Source of the DNA: Haemophilus haemolyticus_M
GTDB taxonomy: Bacteria; Pseudomonadota; Gammaproteobacteria; Enterobacterales; Pasteurellaceae
NCBI RefSeq assembly: GCF_003490935.1
Contig: NZ_QQGD01000003.1
Location: 62,001 to 126,000 of the forward strand
Length of the DNA stretch: 64,000 nt
Direction: 5' to 3'
Numbering within the stretch: the first letter of the stretch is position 1; every line of letters starts with the position of its first letter. Under the pieces are notes generated by a model. The model had not been told where the DNA came from and ran no database searches. It worked only from the letters and a program-made list of their open reading frames with translations. This document shows, in pieces, positions 9,030 to 18,421 of the stretch. The position numbers and the translations under genes are program-made.

Positions 9030-9718
9030 TGAAAATCGGAATTGTTGGCGCAATGGCGCAAGAAGTAGAAATTTTAAAAAATTTAATGGCAGAGAGAACT
9101 GAAACTCGAGTAGCAAGTGCAGTAATTTTTGAAGGCAAAATTAATGGTAAAAATGTTGCATTGTTGCAATCAGGTATTGGAAAAGTGGCCGCTGCAATTG
9201 GCACGACGGCATTGTTGCAATTAGCCAAGCCAGATTTTGTGATCAATACTGGTTCTGCAGGTGGGGTAGCAAAAGGCTTGAAAGTGGGAGATATTGTAAT
9301 TTCTGATGAAACACGCTATCACGATGTGGACGTGACAGCTTTTGGCTATGAAAAAGGGCAGTTGCCAGCTAATCCAGCAGCATTTTTATCTGACCAAAAA
9401 CTAGCTGACCTCGCTCAAGAAATTGCAGAAAAGCAAGGACAATCAGTAAAACGTGGTTTAATTTGCTCTGGCGATAGTTTTATTAATAGTGAAGATAAAA
9501 TTGCACAAATAAAAGCTGACTTCCTGAATGTGACGGGGGTTGAAATGGAGGCTACAGCGATTGCACAAGTTTGCTATGCTTTTAATGTGCCTTTTGTGGT
9601 GGTTCGAGCAATTTCTGATGGAGGCGATGGTGAAGCAAGTATATCTTTTGAAGAGTTCTTACCGTTGGCCGCAAAACGGTCTTCAGCGTTAGTGTTGGGG
9701 ATGATTGATAGACTGTAG
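9029..9718 (+). CDS. mtnN: 5'-methylthioadenosine/S-adenosylhomocysteine nucleosidase
   Basis: The protein is 229 residues from the ATG at 9029, one base overlapping the previous stop (TGATG). It begins MKIGIVGAMAQEVEILKNLM, the signature start of Pfs/MtnN. Further markers are INTGSAGGVAKGLKVGDIV (about 70-88), VTGVEMEATAIAQVCY (about 168-183) and the catalytic aspartate in VVRAISDGGDG (about 190-200). It removes adenine from methylthioadenosine and S-adenosylhomocysteine, feeding methionine salvage and AI-2 formation with LuxS. A strong terminator follows. Confidence 0.97.
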   Translation: MKIGIVGAMAQEVEILKNLMAERTETRVASAVIFEGKINGKNVALLQSGIGKVAAAIGTTALLQLAKPDFVINTGSAGGVAKGLKVGDIVISDETRYHDVDVTAFGYEKGQLPANPAAFLSDQKLADLAQEIAEKQGQSVKRGLICSGDSFINSEDKIAQIKADFLNVTGVEMEATAIAQVCYAFNVPFVVVRAISDGGDGEASISFEEFLPLAAKRSSALVLGMIDRL

Positions 9719-9772
9719 TAATAATCTTTTAATAAGATAATAAATTCTAAAATTGAATTATAAACATTATTT

Positions 9773-9806
9773 AAAAAGGCATTGCTTATTTAGCTATGCC
9801 TTTTTA
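9773..9806. terminator. Bidirectional terminator, mtnN / TonB receptor
   Basis: AAAAAGGCAT (9773-9782) pairs with ATGCCTTTTT (9796-9805) across a 13-base loop, between convergent genes. Confidence 0.88.
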
Positions 9807-9816
9807 TATGAGCCAA

Positions 9817-12684
9817 TTAGAATTTATAGTTCAAACTTAGAATATAAGTTCTTCCACGTGCAAAGTTATAAAGTACAGATTTATCTTTTCCTCCATCTTC
9901 ACAAGTATTATTTTTACTACAAATTGAATCATTTAAGCTTGAATAATAGCGCTGTGAAGCAGCATCATTGCCTGAGTCTAAAGGATCAACATAACGTTTA
10001 TCTAGTAGGTTTTGTACTTCAGCTTTGATAATTAAATCTTTAACAGGTTCATAACTTACATGCAAATCTAAAATAATCGGTTGTTTATTAATTTCCTCTG
10101 TTTTCTTGATTGCATAATAAGTTCGTTCATGGCTCGTATTTAATTCAAATTGAGAACCGTTAATATAATCTTCTTGAATGGTTGCTCGTTTACTTTTCCC
10201 ATAGTAACGTGCTGCGATACCAAGAGTTAATTTTTGATCAAACCAGCGAGATCCAAGTTCTAATCTTCCATAATCTTTCGGTAACATTGAGATACGAGAT
10301 AGACCATAACCTTGTTTCAGAATATCATCTTTTGATGCGTTGTTAGGACGTGGACTTGCATCTGCATAGTTGGTTGGTTGATTTGTTCGTTGGTATGCAT
10401 AAGATAGATTTGCAAAGAAACGTCCCATGTCATAGTTAATTTCTAACTCGACGCCGCTCTTTTTCACAATAGGCTTATAATTTTGATGAGCAATGGTGAA
10501 TCTAAATCCATTATTAGCTGCCCAGTCAGGAACAACGCCATCTCTCCACCATACACCATATACATTATGAATATAATTTTTGATAAAGCTGCGATAGCCC
10601 ACTAGTTTTAAACCTAATATATCTTCTTTAGTGAAAACGCCTTTTTTATAGGTATTAAATCCAAGTTGATAAGTTTCAGCTCGCTCAGGTTTTAATGCCG
10701 TATTTACGCCAACATCAGATACTTGAGAGAAGAACATTTCTTGAATATTTGGCATTCTATGTGTGCGCGAATAGGTGAAAAACGGCATAAAATAATCATT
10801 GATATCCGCGCTAAGTGTTGCTGAGTGATTTATCGCTGTTTTATGTCCTGATTTATGCAAAATCGGTTCATTAATTTGTGTTGGTGTATTTTCGTAACCT
10901 ACATATTCACCGTTAAATGCATAATGGGTAAAATTGACACTATAGTCTAAATGGTAAATTCCTTTAGAAAGTGCGGTATCAAAATAAACAGTTTTAAATT
11001 TTTGTTTACCAGAAGGCTGTAAGATCACTGAACGTTGTGGTAATCCGCTTTTGCTTCCTTGGAAGCGACCTAAATAACTATAGTTTCCTTGTGAGTGTGA
11101 TTCATTGTTATAAAACAAACTTAATTCTTCAGGAAAACGGTTTTTACTATACTCATTAATAAAGTAGTTAAAGCCCAATGTGGTTTTTAAATCGATTTCT
11201 TTTGGCAATAAGAAGGTATAGCTGTTATTTATATCAACAATATTTGCCACATTTTTGGTAATAAGTTTGTCTGCAACTTGCCAACCAGCAAAAAAGCCAC
11301 CCTTAGGATAAATGGTTTTACCTAAGTTATGTGCTACCATTAGATTTAGATCAAGATAGCGATTATTATTAAAATTATAATTTAATTGATAATTACGATT
11401 TTCGATTTTTCGAGAACCAATTTTATTATCAAGGGTACGTATTTGTGCACCTAAGGTATGGTTATCATCTCCATATTCAAATTTTAATAAATGGCTACGA
11501 GAACGAGATTGCAAGCTACCTGGTTCAATAGGAGCGACACTATATTGATCTTTATTACGTTCAAATGAGTTATTTGTGGAATCTACATCATTTTGTAATT
11601 CAGGGATATTTTGAGGTTGTATGCCATTTTCCAATTCTCTCAGAATTTTTCTTCTGGTTTCATTTTTATAAGTATTAAGTTGATAGCTAGATGTATTGTA
11701 ACGTGGTTCATTAGGCGTATCTTCTTCACTAACATAATCATAATTTTCTTCTTTTCTTTCAATCCGAGTAATACAACCTGGTGTTCTTGTTTCGGTCGCT
11801 CCGGTTAGCTCATCGGTTGTTGTAATTGGGTCTGTATTTCCATTAAATGTTGGATTGGGTGCGTTGCAAGACTAATGGTTTTTGTTTAGATCAGGTGTCC
11901 ACTGTCCAGCTGAATTTAAAACATAACCTGCATTGTGGAAATAGGCTTCTTTTTCTTTAGCAAGAATATCTTGTCCTAGCGAAGACAATCGTTCTCCTCC
12001 ACCAATACGATAATCTTGTGAAACCTCACGTTGACTGTAACCATATACCACACCAACATAACCGCCATTATCAAGCCATTTTCTGCCTGCAGCCATTGTC
12101 ATAAAATTCGATTTAGTTGCATTGTTCCCCGTCATTCCTTTTACGATGAGCCCAAAAGATTTGTCATCAGTGATAACATCATTAACGCCTAATGTTCTAA
12201 AATTGGCACTACCAGATAAAGTATTTACGCCATTGGAACCTGAAAAGTTACTTTTATTGACATCGACACCTGCAATGAAGTTAGGATCAAGCGATGCACC
12301 GAATTGAGAATTACCACTTGATTGACCTGAGTCCATGGCAGTAGAGTAAAAAGTTTGAGTGACGCCATCGACCATTGTATTGACACGACCTAACCCATTT
12401 TCGCCACGAATATTCACAGAAACTACGCCAGAGCCTTTATCTTGTTGAGTAAAAGCACCAGGGATACTTCGAATAACTTGATCGATAGTCTGTGTTTCTT
12501 TAAAAATATGCTCTCGGGTACTTTTAGCTTTTGCTTCCGTAAAAGGTTTTTTATCGTTAGTGACATTTTTTTCTACTACATCAATTTGCTCTAGCGTTTC
12601 TTCTGCCTGAGCTTCCATAATAGATACACTTATTGTATTGATAAGACAAAATGTAATTAAATTTAATCGAATAACTTTCTGCAT
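9817..12684 (-). pseudogene. TonB-dependent receptor (HI1217-like), disrupted by an in-frame amber codon
   Basis: The reading frame from ATG 12682-12684 (good AAGGAAG ribosome site) to 9817 is continuous except for a single TAG at 11872-11874, codon 271. Without it the product would be about 955 residues. The N-terminal part has a signal sequence and a TonB-box-like LEQIDVVEK. It also has a plug domain (TIDQVIRSIPGAFTQQ, VNIRGENGLGRVNTMVDGV). The rest is a 22-strand-type barrel ending in RTYILSLNYKF. The codon sits in HxSCN within an extracellular loop. From memory the Rd protein has Trp there, so TGG to TAG is the likely change. It resembles receptors for transferrin or haem-type iron sources; the ligand is unproven. 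A Fur-like site lies upstream. Confidence 0.88.
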
Positions 12685-12707
12685 TATTACTTCCTTATTT
12701 TTTTTGA

Positions 12708-12727
12708 GAAAGATTCGCATTATCTTA
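12708..12727 (-). promoter_or_regulatory. Candidate Fur box upstream of the TonB receptor
   Basis: On the minus strand, AAGATAATGCGAATCTT lies about 25-45 bases before the start. GATAATG matches the Fur consensus half, and the AAGAT/ATCTT ends are inverted. The match is partial, so this is inferred mainly from context. Confidence 0.4.
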
Positions 12728-12960
12728 TTGTGTTTTGTAAAATTCAATAAATTTTTATTAAAATTAATATAAAACTCTAAAAAAATGAAAAAAATTAATT
12801 TATAAAAGGGGGCTCTTTAACTAAAAAGCTTATAGGTGCGCGTTTGTTATTTTTTACTCTTTGTTAGTGGATCTTGAGTTAAGTTTGAAAGGTGGCAATA
12901 GCGAAATAGAGTGTTTATCTTTATAATACGTCAACTTTTGATAAGTAAAGGATAAGTTAT

Positions 12961-13638
12961 ATGGGAACGATTATTACCGTTGATGGCCCTAGTGGTGCTG
13001 GGAAAGGTACGCTTTGTTATGCGTTGGCACAAAAGCTAGGTTACGCGTTATTGGATAGTGGAGCGATTTATCGCGTTACAGCATTAGCTGCATTACAACG
13101 TAAAACTGATTTAACAAATGAATCGGCGCTAGCTGAATTAGCTCGCCACTTAGATATTCAATTTATTCCTCAAAATGGCGAGGTGAATATTTTGCTTGCT
13201 GGTATGAATGTAAGCCATTTAATCCGCACTCAAGAAGTCGCTGATGCCGCATCTAAAGTCGCTGTGTTTCCAGAAGTGCGGTCAGCTTTATTACAACTTC
13301 AGCAAGATTTTTCAAAAAATGATGGATTAATTGCTGATGGTAGAGATATGGGGACTGTGGTATTCCCAAATGCTCAAGTGAAGTTATTTTTAGATGCAAG
13401 TGCTGAAGAACGCGCAAAAAGACGCTATAAACAGTTGCAAAATAAAGGAATAAATGGTAACTTTGAGCAGATTTTAGCCGAGATAAAAGAGCGTGATTTT
13501 CGTGATAGAAATCGAGAGGTTGCGCCTCTAAAACCGGCTGATGATGCTTTGTTATTGGATAGCACAACGTTGAGTATTGGTGAAGTTATTGATCAGGCGT
13601 TAGCTTATATTCAAGAAAAGGTATCAGTTTCGATTTAA
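12961..13638 (+). CDS. cmk: Cytidylate kinase
   Basis: This 225-residue protein starts GTIITVDGPSGAGKGTL, with the P-loop GPSGAGKGT at about 8-16. Later motifs are DGRDMGTVVFPNA (about 126-138) and the lid-like AEERAKRRYKQL (about 148-159), all typical of CMP kinase. It phosphorylates CMP and dCMP. It sits directly upstream of rpsA, as in E. coli and many gamma-proteobacteria, and the two are probably co-transcribed in part. The 276 bases before it (12685-12960), apart from the Fur-like site, show no gene. Confidence 0.97.
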   Translation: MGTIITVDGPSGAGKGTLCYALAQKLGYALLDSGAIYRVTALAALQRKTDLTNESALAELARHLDIQFIPQNGEVNILLAGMNVSHLIRTQEVADAASKVAVFPEVRSALLQLQQDFSKNDGLIADGRDMGTVVFPNAQVKLFLDASAEERAKRRYKQLQNKGINGNFEQILAEIKERDFRDRNREVAPLKPADDALLLDSTTLSIGEVIDQALAYIQEKVSVSI

Positions 13639-13674
13639 CTGTTTGTTCAAGGAAGAATAAACATTTATTCTCAA

Positions 13675-13703
13675 CCCCACATTTTATGGATTTTAATGTG
13701 GAT
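13675..13703 (+). promoter_or_regulatory. Hairpin in the rpsA leader
   Basis: CCACATT (13677-13683) pairs with AATGTGG (13695-13701) over an 11-base loop, 35-60 bases before the rpsA start. E. coli S1 represses its own translation through a structured leader; an equivalent role here is inferred. Confidence 0.4.
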
Positions 13704-13734
13704 GTTATTAACTTAAATTAAGAAGATTATTTAT

Positions 13735-15384
13735 ATGTCAGAATCTTTTGCTCAACTTTTTGAAGAATCATTAAAAGGCCTTGAAACTCGTCAAGGTTCA
13801 ATCGTTAGTGGTACTGTAGTAGCTATCCAAAAAGGCTTTGTGCTTGTTGATGCAGGTTTAAAATCTGAGTCTGCAATTCCAGTTGCTGAATTCTTAAATG
13901 CACAAGGCGAACTTGAAATCCAAGTTGGCGATACTGTAAATGTTGCATTAGATGCAGTTGAAGATGGTTTCGGTGAAACTAAACTTTCTCGTGAGAAAGC
14001 TGTTCGTCACGAATCTTGGATTGAATTAGAAAAAGCTTACGAAGAAAAAGCGACCGTTATCGGTTTAATCAACGGCAAAGTGAAAGGTGGCTTCACAGTT
14101 GAGTTAAACGGTGTTCGTGCATTCTTACCAGGTTCTTTAGTTGATACTCGTCCAGCGCGTGAAGCAGATCATTTACTTGGTAAAGAATTAGAATTCAAAG
14201 TAATCAAATTAGATCAAAAACGTAACAACGTTGTTGTTTCTCGTCGTGCAGTGATTGAATCTGAAAACAGTCAAGAACGTGAACAAGTATTAGAAAATCT
14301 TGTTGAAGGTTCAGAAGTTAAAGGTATCGTTAAAAACTTAACTGAGTACGGTGCATTCGTTGATCTTGGTGGTGTTGACGGTTTATTACATATCACAGAT
14401 ATGGCTTGGAAACGTGTTAAACATCCAAGCGAAATCGTGAATGTAGGCGATGAAGTTACTGTTAAAGTATTAAAATTTGATAAAGATCGTACTCGTGTAT
14501 CTTTAGGCTTAAAACAATTAGGTCAAGATCCGTGGGCTGCAATTGCTGAAAATCACCCAGTAAACAGCAAATTAACTGGTAAAGTAACTAACTTAACAGA
14601 CTATGGTTGTTTTGTTGAGATCTTAGATGGCGTTGAAGGTTTAGTTCACGTTTCTGAAATGGATTGGACTAACAAAAATATCCACCCATCTAAAGTTGTT
14701 AGCTTAGGCGATACTGTAGAAGTAATGGTATTAGAAATTGATGAAGAACGTCGTCGTATTTCTTTAGGCTTAAAACAATGTAAAGCTAACCCATGGACTC
14801 AATTTGCTGAAACTCACAATAAAGGCGATAAAGTAACTGGTAAAATCAAGTCTATCACTGATTTCGGTATCTTCATCGGTCTTGAAGGTGGTATCGATGG
14901 TTTAGTTCACTTATCTGATATTTCTTGGAATGTATCAGGTGAAGAAGCAGTTCGTAACTACAAAAAAGGTGACGAAGTTTCTGCTGTAGTATTAGCAGTT
15001 GACGCACTGAAAGAGCGTATCTCTTTAGGTATCAAACAACTTGAAGAAGATCCATTCAATAACTTCGTAGCAATCAACAAAAAAGGCGCTGTAGTATCTG
15101 CAACTGTAGTTGAAGCAGATGCAAAAGGTGCTAAAGTTGAATTAGCGGGCGGCGTTGAAGGTTATATCCGCGCAGCTGATTTAACAAATGAAGTTGCTGC
15201 AGGTGATGTGGTTGAAGCTAAATACACTGGTGTAGATCGTAAATCTCGTATCGTTCACTTATCAGTGAAAGCAAAAGATCAAGCTGAAGAAGCTGCGGCA
15301 GTTGCAAATGTGAATAACAAACAAGAAGAAGTTGCTATTCCAAACGCAATGGCTGAAGCATTTAAAGCAGCTAAAGGTGAATAA
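13735..15384 (+). CDS. rpsA: 30S ribosomal protein S1
   Basis: This 549-residue protein has six S1/OB-fold repeats. The later ones are recognisable by recurring GxVxxxxxYGxFVxLxGxxGLxH cores, such as YGAFVDLGGVDGLLH, YGCFVEILDGVEGLVH and FGIFIGLEGGIDGLVH, each followed by RISLGLKQ-type ends. Domains 1 and 2 anchor S1 to the ribosome; 3 to 6 bind mRNA. Codon use is strongly biased (TTA, GGT, GAA, CGT), as expected for a highly expressed gene. It is followed by a terminator and then ihfB, the conserved cmk-rpsA-ihfB order. Confidence 0.98.
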   Translation: MSESFAQLFEESLKGLETRQGSIVSGTVVAIQKGFVLVDAGLKSESAIPVAEFLNAQGELEIQVGDTVNVALDAVEDGFGETKLSREKAVRHESWIELEKAYEEKATVIGLINGKVKGGFTVELNGVRAFLPGSLVDTRPAREADHLLGKELEFKVIKLDQKRNNVVVSRRAVIESENSQEREQVLENLVEGSEVKGIVKNLTEYGAFVDLGGVDGLLHITDMAWKRVKHPSEIVNVGDEVTVKVLKFDKDRTRVSLGLKQLGQDPWAAIAENHPVNSKLTGKVTNLTDYGCFVEILDGVEGLVHVSEMDWTNKNIHPSKVVSLGDTVEVMVLEIDEERRRISLGLKQCKANPWTQFAETHNKGDKVTGKIKSITDFGIFIGLEGGIDGLVHLSDISWNVSGEEAVRNYKKGDEVSAVVLAVDALKERISLGIKQLEEDPFNNFVAINKKGAVVSATVVEADAKGAKVELAGGVEGYIRAADLTNEVAAGDVVEAKYTGVDRKSRIVHLSVKAKDQAEEAAAVANVNNKQEEVAIPNAMAEAFKAAKGE

Positions 15385-15398
15385 TTAATTCACGTAAT

Positions 15399-15427
15399 AA
15401 GGCTGGGCTGATGTCCAGCCTTATTTT
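15399..15427 (+). terminator. Terminator of rpsA
   Basis: AAGGCTGG (15399-15406) pairs with CCAGCCTT (15415-15422), followed by a T-rich tract. Confidence 0.88.
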
Positions 15428-15505
15428 TAGGGCTTATTGCTAATAAATTGAAATAATGTATTAGCAATAAATCTTAATTTGAATAATATTAAGGGAGAAA
15501 AGACG

Positions 15506-15787
15506 ATGACTAAGTCTGAACTTATAGAGAAATTATTAGCGAAACATCCGACTTTACCCGCAAAAGAAATCGAAAATATGGTAAAAGATATTTTGGAGTT
15601 TATTTCTCAATCTCTTGAAAATGGCGATCGTGTTGAGTTGAGAGGATTTGGAAGTTTTTCACTGCATTATCGTAATCCTCGTTTAGGGCGTAATCCAAAA
15701 ACGGGTGATTCCGTTAAATTAGAAGCTAAATCTGTACCGCACTTTAAAGCTGGTAAAGAATTAAAAGAGCGTGTAGATATTTATTAA
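15506..15787 (+). CDS. ihfB: Integration host factor beta subunit
   Basis: The protein is 93 residues from the ATG at 15506 (MTKSELIEKLLAKHP), preceded by AAGGGAGA; upstream codons from a TTG at 15479 are not needed. The DNA-binding arm region RGFGSFSLHYRNPRLGRNPKTG (about 46-67) carries the conserved proline that intercalates at the IHF bend. With IhfA it forms the sequence-specific DNA-bending heterodimer used in recombination, replication control and transcription. It contains an uptake signal near its 3' end (15736-15744) in the VPHFKAG region. Confidence 0.97.
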   Translation: MTKSELIEKLLAKHPTLPAKEIENMVKDILEFISQSLENGDRVELRGFGSFSLHYRNPRLGRNPKTGDSVKLEAKSVPHFKAGKELKERVDIY

Positions 15788-15867
15788 TAAAATTAAAATG
15801 CTCGAATATGCCTTTCAAACTACAACGTTTGCCATTATTTAGAAAAGCTATATTTTAAGGAAATGTT

Positions 15868-16161
15868 ATGATTAAATATATTTTAGGTATTGTGATTTTT
15901 ATCGCTATCGTGTTGGTTGCAATTACCATTGGAGCAAATAACGATCAAGTTATTACATTTAATTATATTGTGGCGGAAAGTCAGCTCCAACTATCAACTC
16001 TTGTTGCTATTTTATTTGGATTAGGTTTAATTCTTGGTTGGTTAATCACCGCTTTTTTCTATCTTAAGTTAAAACTTAAAAATATGGCATTGGCTCGTCA
16101 AGTTAAGCGTCAAACTTTACAAATCAACGAATTGACTACCGTGCGCGATAAGGTCGCCTGA
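15868..16161 (+). CDS. lapA: LapA (YciS) inner-membrane protein
   Basis: This 97-residue protein has two hydrophobic segments: ILGIVIFIAIVLVAITIGAN (about 4-23) and LSTLVAILFGLGLILGWLIT (about 42-62). A charged cytoplasmic helix follows. The NNDQVITFNYIVAESQL stretch between them is typical of the LapA/DUF1049 family. It is associated with LapB in control of lipopolysaccharide synthesis. Its stop overlaps the lapB start by one base. Confidence 0.9.
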   Translation: MIKYILGIVIFIAIVLVAITIGANNDQVITFNYIVAESQLQLSTLVAILFGLGLILGWLITAFFYLKLKLKNMALARQVKRQTLQINELTTVRDKVA

Positions 16162-17351
16162 TGCTAGAATTACTCTTTCTACTATTGCCTATCGCTGCAG
16201 CCTATGGTTGGTACATGGGGCAGCGTAGTGCAAAGAAAGATCAAGATGACATTAGTAATAAACTCTCCCGAGATTATGTTACGGGGGTAAACTTCTTACT
16301 TTCCAATCAAACCGATAAAGCTGTAGATTTGTTTTTGGACATGCTTCAGAAACAAGAAACTGAAAATGAAATCGAAAGCCACTCCCAATTTGAAGCTGAG
16401 CTTACACTTGGCAATCTATTCCGCTCTAGAGGCGAAGTTGATCGTGCATTGCGTATTCACCAAGCTTTAGACCTTAGCCCTAATTATACATTTGAGCAAA
16501 AATTACTCGCAAAGCAACAGCTTGCTAGAGATTTTATGGTGGTTGGTTTTTTTGACCGCGCTGAAAATCTTTATATTTTACTAGTGGATGAACCTGAATT
16601 TGCAGAAAATGCTTTACAGCAACTTTTAGTGATTTATCAAAAAACTAAAGAATGGAAAAAAGCGGTTAATATTGCTGAAAAACTCGCTAAAATAAAACCA
16701 CAAGAGAATAATATTGAACTTGCGCAATGTTATTGTGAATATTCACAAAGTTTAGAGCCTGAAAGTGCGGTTGAAAAACGCAGTGTTTTACAAAAAGCTT
16801 TGGCGGTTTCTCCTACTTGTGTTCGCGCTTCTTTATTACTCGCAAATTTAGAAATGCTTGAAGGTCAATACCAACACGCGGCAAAAATACTAGAACATGT
16901 TTTAGAGCAAAATCCAGATTATACGGGTGAAATTTTGTCACCTTTAAAACATTGTTATGAAGAATTAAATCAGTTAGATAACTTTGAATTATTCTTAATT
17001 CGTGCTGGCCAAATTACTAATAATGACGAAGTAGAGCTAGCTTTGGTCAAATTAATTGAAGAAAAAGATGGCAAGTCAGCTGCTCAGGCTAAGCTTTATC
17101 AGCAACTCACGAAAAAGCCAAGTACTTTAATTTTCCATCGTTTTATGCAGTATCAAATTGATGATGCAGAAGACGGGAGGGGAAAAGAAAGCCTAATTTT
17201 ATTACATAAAATGGTTGGTGAAAGAATTAAGCAAACATCGGCCTATCGTTGTACAAATTGTGGTTATCAAATCCATAAGCTATTGTGGAATTGTCCATCT
17301 TGCCGTCAATGGGAAAGTATTAAACCAGTTTCAAGTCAAGAACATAATTAA
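16161..17351 (+). CDS. lapB: LapB (YciM), TPR regulator of LPS assembly
   Basis: This 396-residue protein has an N-terminal membrane anchor (LLFLLLPIAAAYGWYMGQRSA). A long array of tetratricopeptide repeats spans about 35-340. A C-terminal rubredoxin-type metal site reads CTNCGYQIHKLLWNCPSC (about 365-382). In E. coli, LapB recruits FtsH to degrade LpxC and so balances lipid A against phospholipid synthesis. The lapA-lapB pair directly upstream of pyrF is the enterobacterial arrangement. Both CxxC pairs of the metal site are intact. Confidence 0.95.
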   Translation: MLELLFLLLPIAAAYGWYMGQRSAKKDQDDISNKLSRDYVTGVNFLLSNQTDKAVDLFLDMLQKQETENEIESHSQFEAELTLGNLFRSRGEVDRALRIHQALDLSPNYTFEQKLLAKQQLARDFMVVGFFDRAENLYILLVDEPEFAENALQQLLVIYQKTKEWKKAVNIAEKLAKIKPQENNIELAQCYCEYSQSLEPESAVEKRSVLQKALAVSPTCVRASLLLANLEMLEGQYQHAAKILEHVLEQNPDYTGEILSPLKHCYEELNQLDNFELFLIRAGQITNNDEVELALVKLIEEKDGKSAAQAKLYQQLTKKPSTLIFHRFMQYQIDDAEDGRGKESLILLHKMVGERIKQTSAYRCTNCGYQIHKLLWNCPSCRQWESIKPVSSQEHN

Positions 17352-17374
17352 TTGATACTCAGCGAGGTAACATT

Positions 17375-18067
17375 ATGACAAGCAAAATTATTGTGGCATT
17401 GGACTATGAGAAAGAAGCTGAGGCTCTTGCTTTAGTTGATCAAATTGATCCGAGTTTATGTCGATTAAAAGTGGGTAAAGAAATGTTTACTACACTTGGT
17501 ATTAATTTTGTAAAACAATTACATCAACGTAATTTCGATGTTTTCTTAGATCTTAAATATCATGATATTCCAAATACTGTAGCAAGAGCGGTCAGATCTG
17601 CCGCTGATTTGGGTGTATGGATGGTAGATTTGCATGCAAGCGGTGGGCTACGAATGATGGAAGAAGCTAAGAGAATTCTTGAACCTTATGGGAAAGATGC
17701 TCCATTGCTTATTGCTGTGACGGTATTAACCAGCATGGAAGATTTGGATTTATTACAAATTGGGATTAATGCATCGCCAATGGAACAAGTTTTACGCTTA
17801 GCTCATTTAACCCAACGTGCAGGTTTGGATGGGGTGGTTTGCTCTCCGCAAGAGGTTGAAATTTTACGTAACGCTTGTGGAGAAGACTTTAAATTAGTGA
17901 CTCCAGGGATTCGTCCAATTGGAGCGGATTTTGGTGATCAAAGACGAGTAATGACACCTACAGCTGCGATTCGTGCTGGTTCCGATTATTTAGTGATAGG
18001 GCGTCCTATTACTCAAGCTGATAATCCTGCAGAGGTTCTTCGTTCTATTAATGCATCTATTGGGTAA
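17375..18067 (+). CDS. pyrF: Orotidine 5'-phosphate decarboxylase
   Basis: This is a 230-residue TIM-barrel enzyme. The catalytic DLKYHDIPNTV (about 60-70) holds the Asp-Lys-Asp triad. TPGIRPIGADFGDQRRV (about 184-200) is the phosphate loop. It converts OMP to UMP, the last step of de novo pyrimidine synthesis. It is followed after only two bases by the SUI1-domain gene, as in E. coli pyrF-yciH. Confidence 0.97.
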   Translation: MTSKIIVALDYEKEAEALALVDQIDPSLCRLKVGKEMFTTLGINFVKQLHQRNFDVFLDLKYHDIPNTVARAVRSAADLGVWMVDLHASGGLRMMEEAKRILEPYGKDAPLLIAVTVLTSMEDLDLLQIGINASPMEQVLRLAHLTQRAGLDGVVCSPQEVEILRNACGEDFKLVTPGIRPIGADFGDQRRVMTPTAAIRAGSDYLVIGRPITQADNPAEVLRSINASIG

Positions 18068-18072
18068 TTATG

Positions 18073-18393
18073 ATGTCAGATTCCGTTTTAGTATATTCAA
18101 CAGATGTAGGTCGAATTAAAGAGGAAAAGGCTTCTGTAGTTCGCCCAAAAGGAGACGGTGTTGTACGTATCCAAAAACAAACGAGTGGTAGAAAAGGTGC
18201 AGGCGTATCGGTTATAACTGGTTTGGATTTATCTGATGAGGAATTGAAAAAATTAGCGGCTGAATTAAAAAAACGTTGTGGATGTGGCGGTTCAGTTAAA
18301 AATGGAATGATTGAGATTCAAGGCGAAAAGCGTGATTTGCTCAAGCAATTGTTAGAGCAAAAAGGGTTTACCGTTAAATTATCAGGTGGATGA
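18073..18393 (+). CDS. YciH, SUI1/eIF1-like translation factor
   Basis: The protein is 106 residues from the second of two adjacent ATGs (18070 and 18073). The SUI1 domain covers the C-terminal two thirds: VRIQKQTSGRKGAGVSVITG (about 36-55), KKRCGCGGSVKNGMIEIQG and LLEQKGFTVKLSGG. Bacterial YciH can influence start-site discrimination in vitro, but its physiological role is not settled. It is very likely in the same transcript as pyrF, and a strong terminator follows at once. Confidence 0.92.
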   Translation: MSDSVLVYSTDVGRIKEEKASVVRPKGDGVVRIQKQTSGRKGAGVSVITGLDLSDEELKKLAAELKKRCGCGGSVKNGMIEIQGEKRDLLKQLLEQKGFTVKLSGG

Positions 18394-18394
18394 T

Positions 18395-18421
18395 TAAAAA
18401 GGCGCATTAGCGCCTTTTTTG
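18395..18421. terminator. Bidirectional terminator, yciH / hda
   Basis: AAAAAGGCGC pairs with GCGCCTTTTTT across an ATTA loop. The hda stop lies immediately to the right on the other strand. Confidence 0.9.

Noticed and set aside
9753..10028. Forward ORF of 91 codons after mtnN
   Set aside because: It runs across the terminator and antisense to the barrel-coding end of the receptor. Composition is Tyr/His/Leu-rich and there is no ribosome site.
9817..12747. Two separate genes or a frameshift in the TonB receptor
   Set aside because: 11874 and 11634 are in the same phase and the 80 codons between are open, so only one stop codon separates the parts. A start at 11634 (TTG) lacks a ribosome site, and codons upstream of 12684 lack support.
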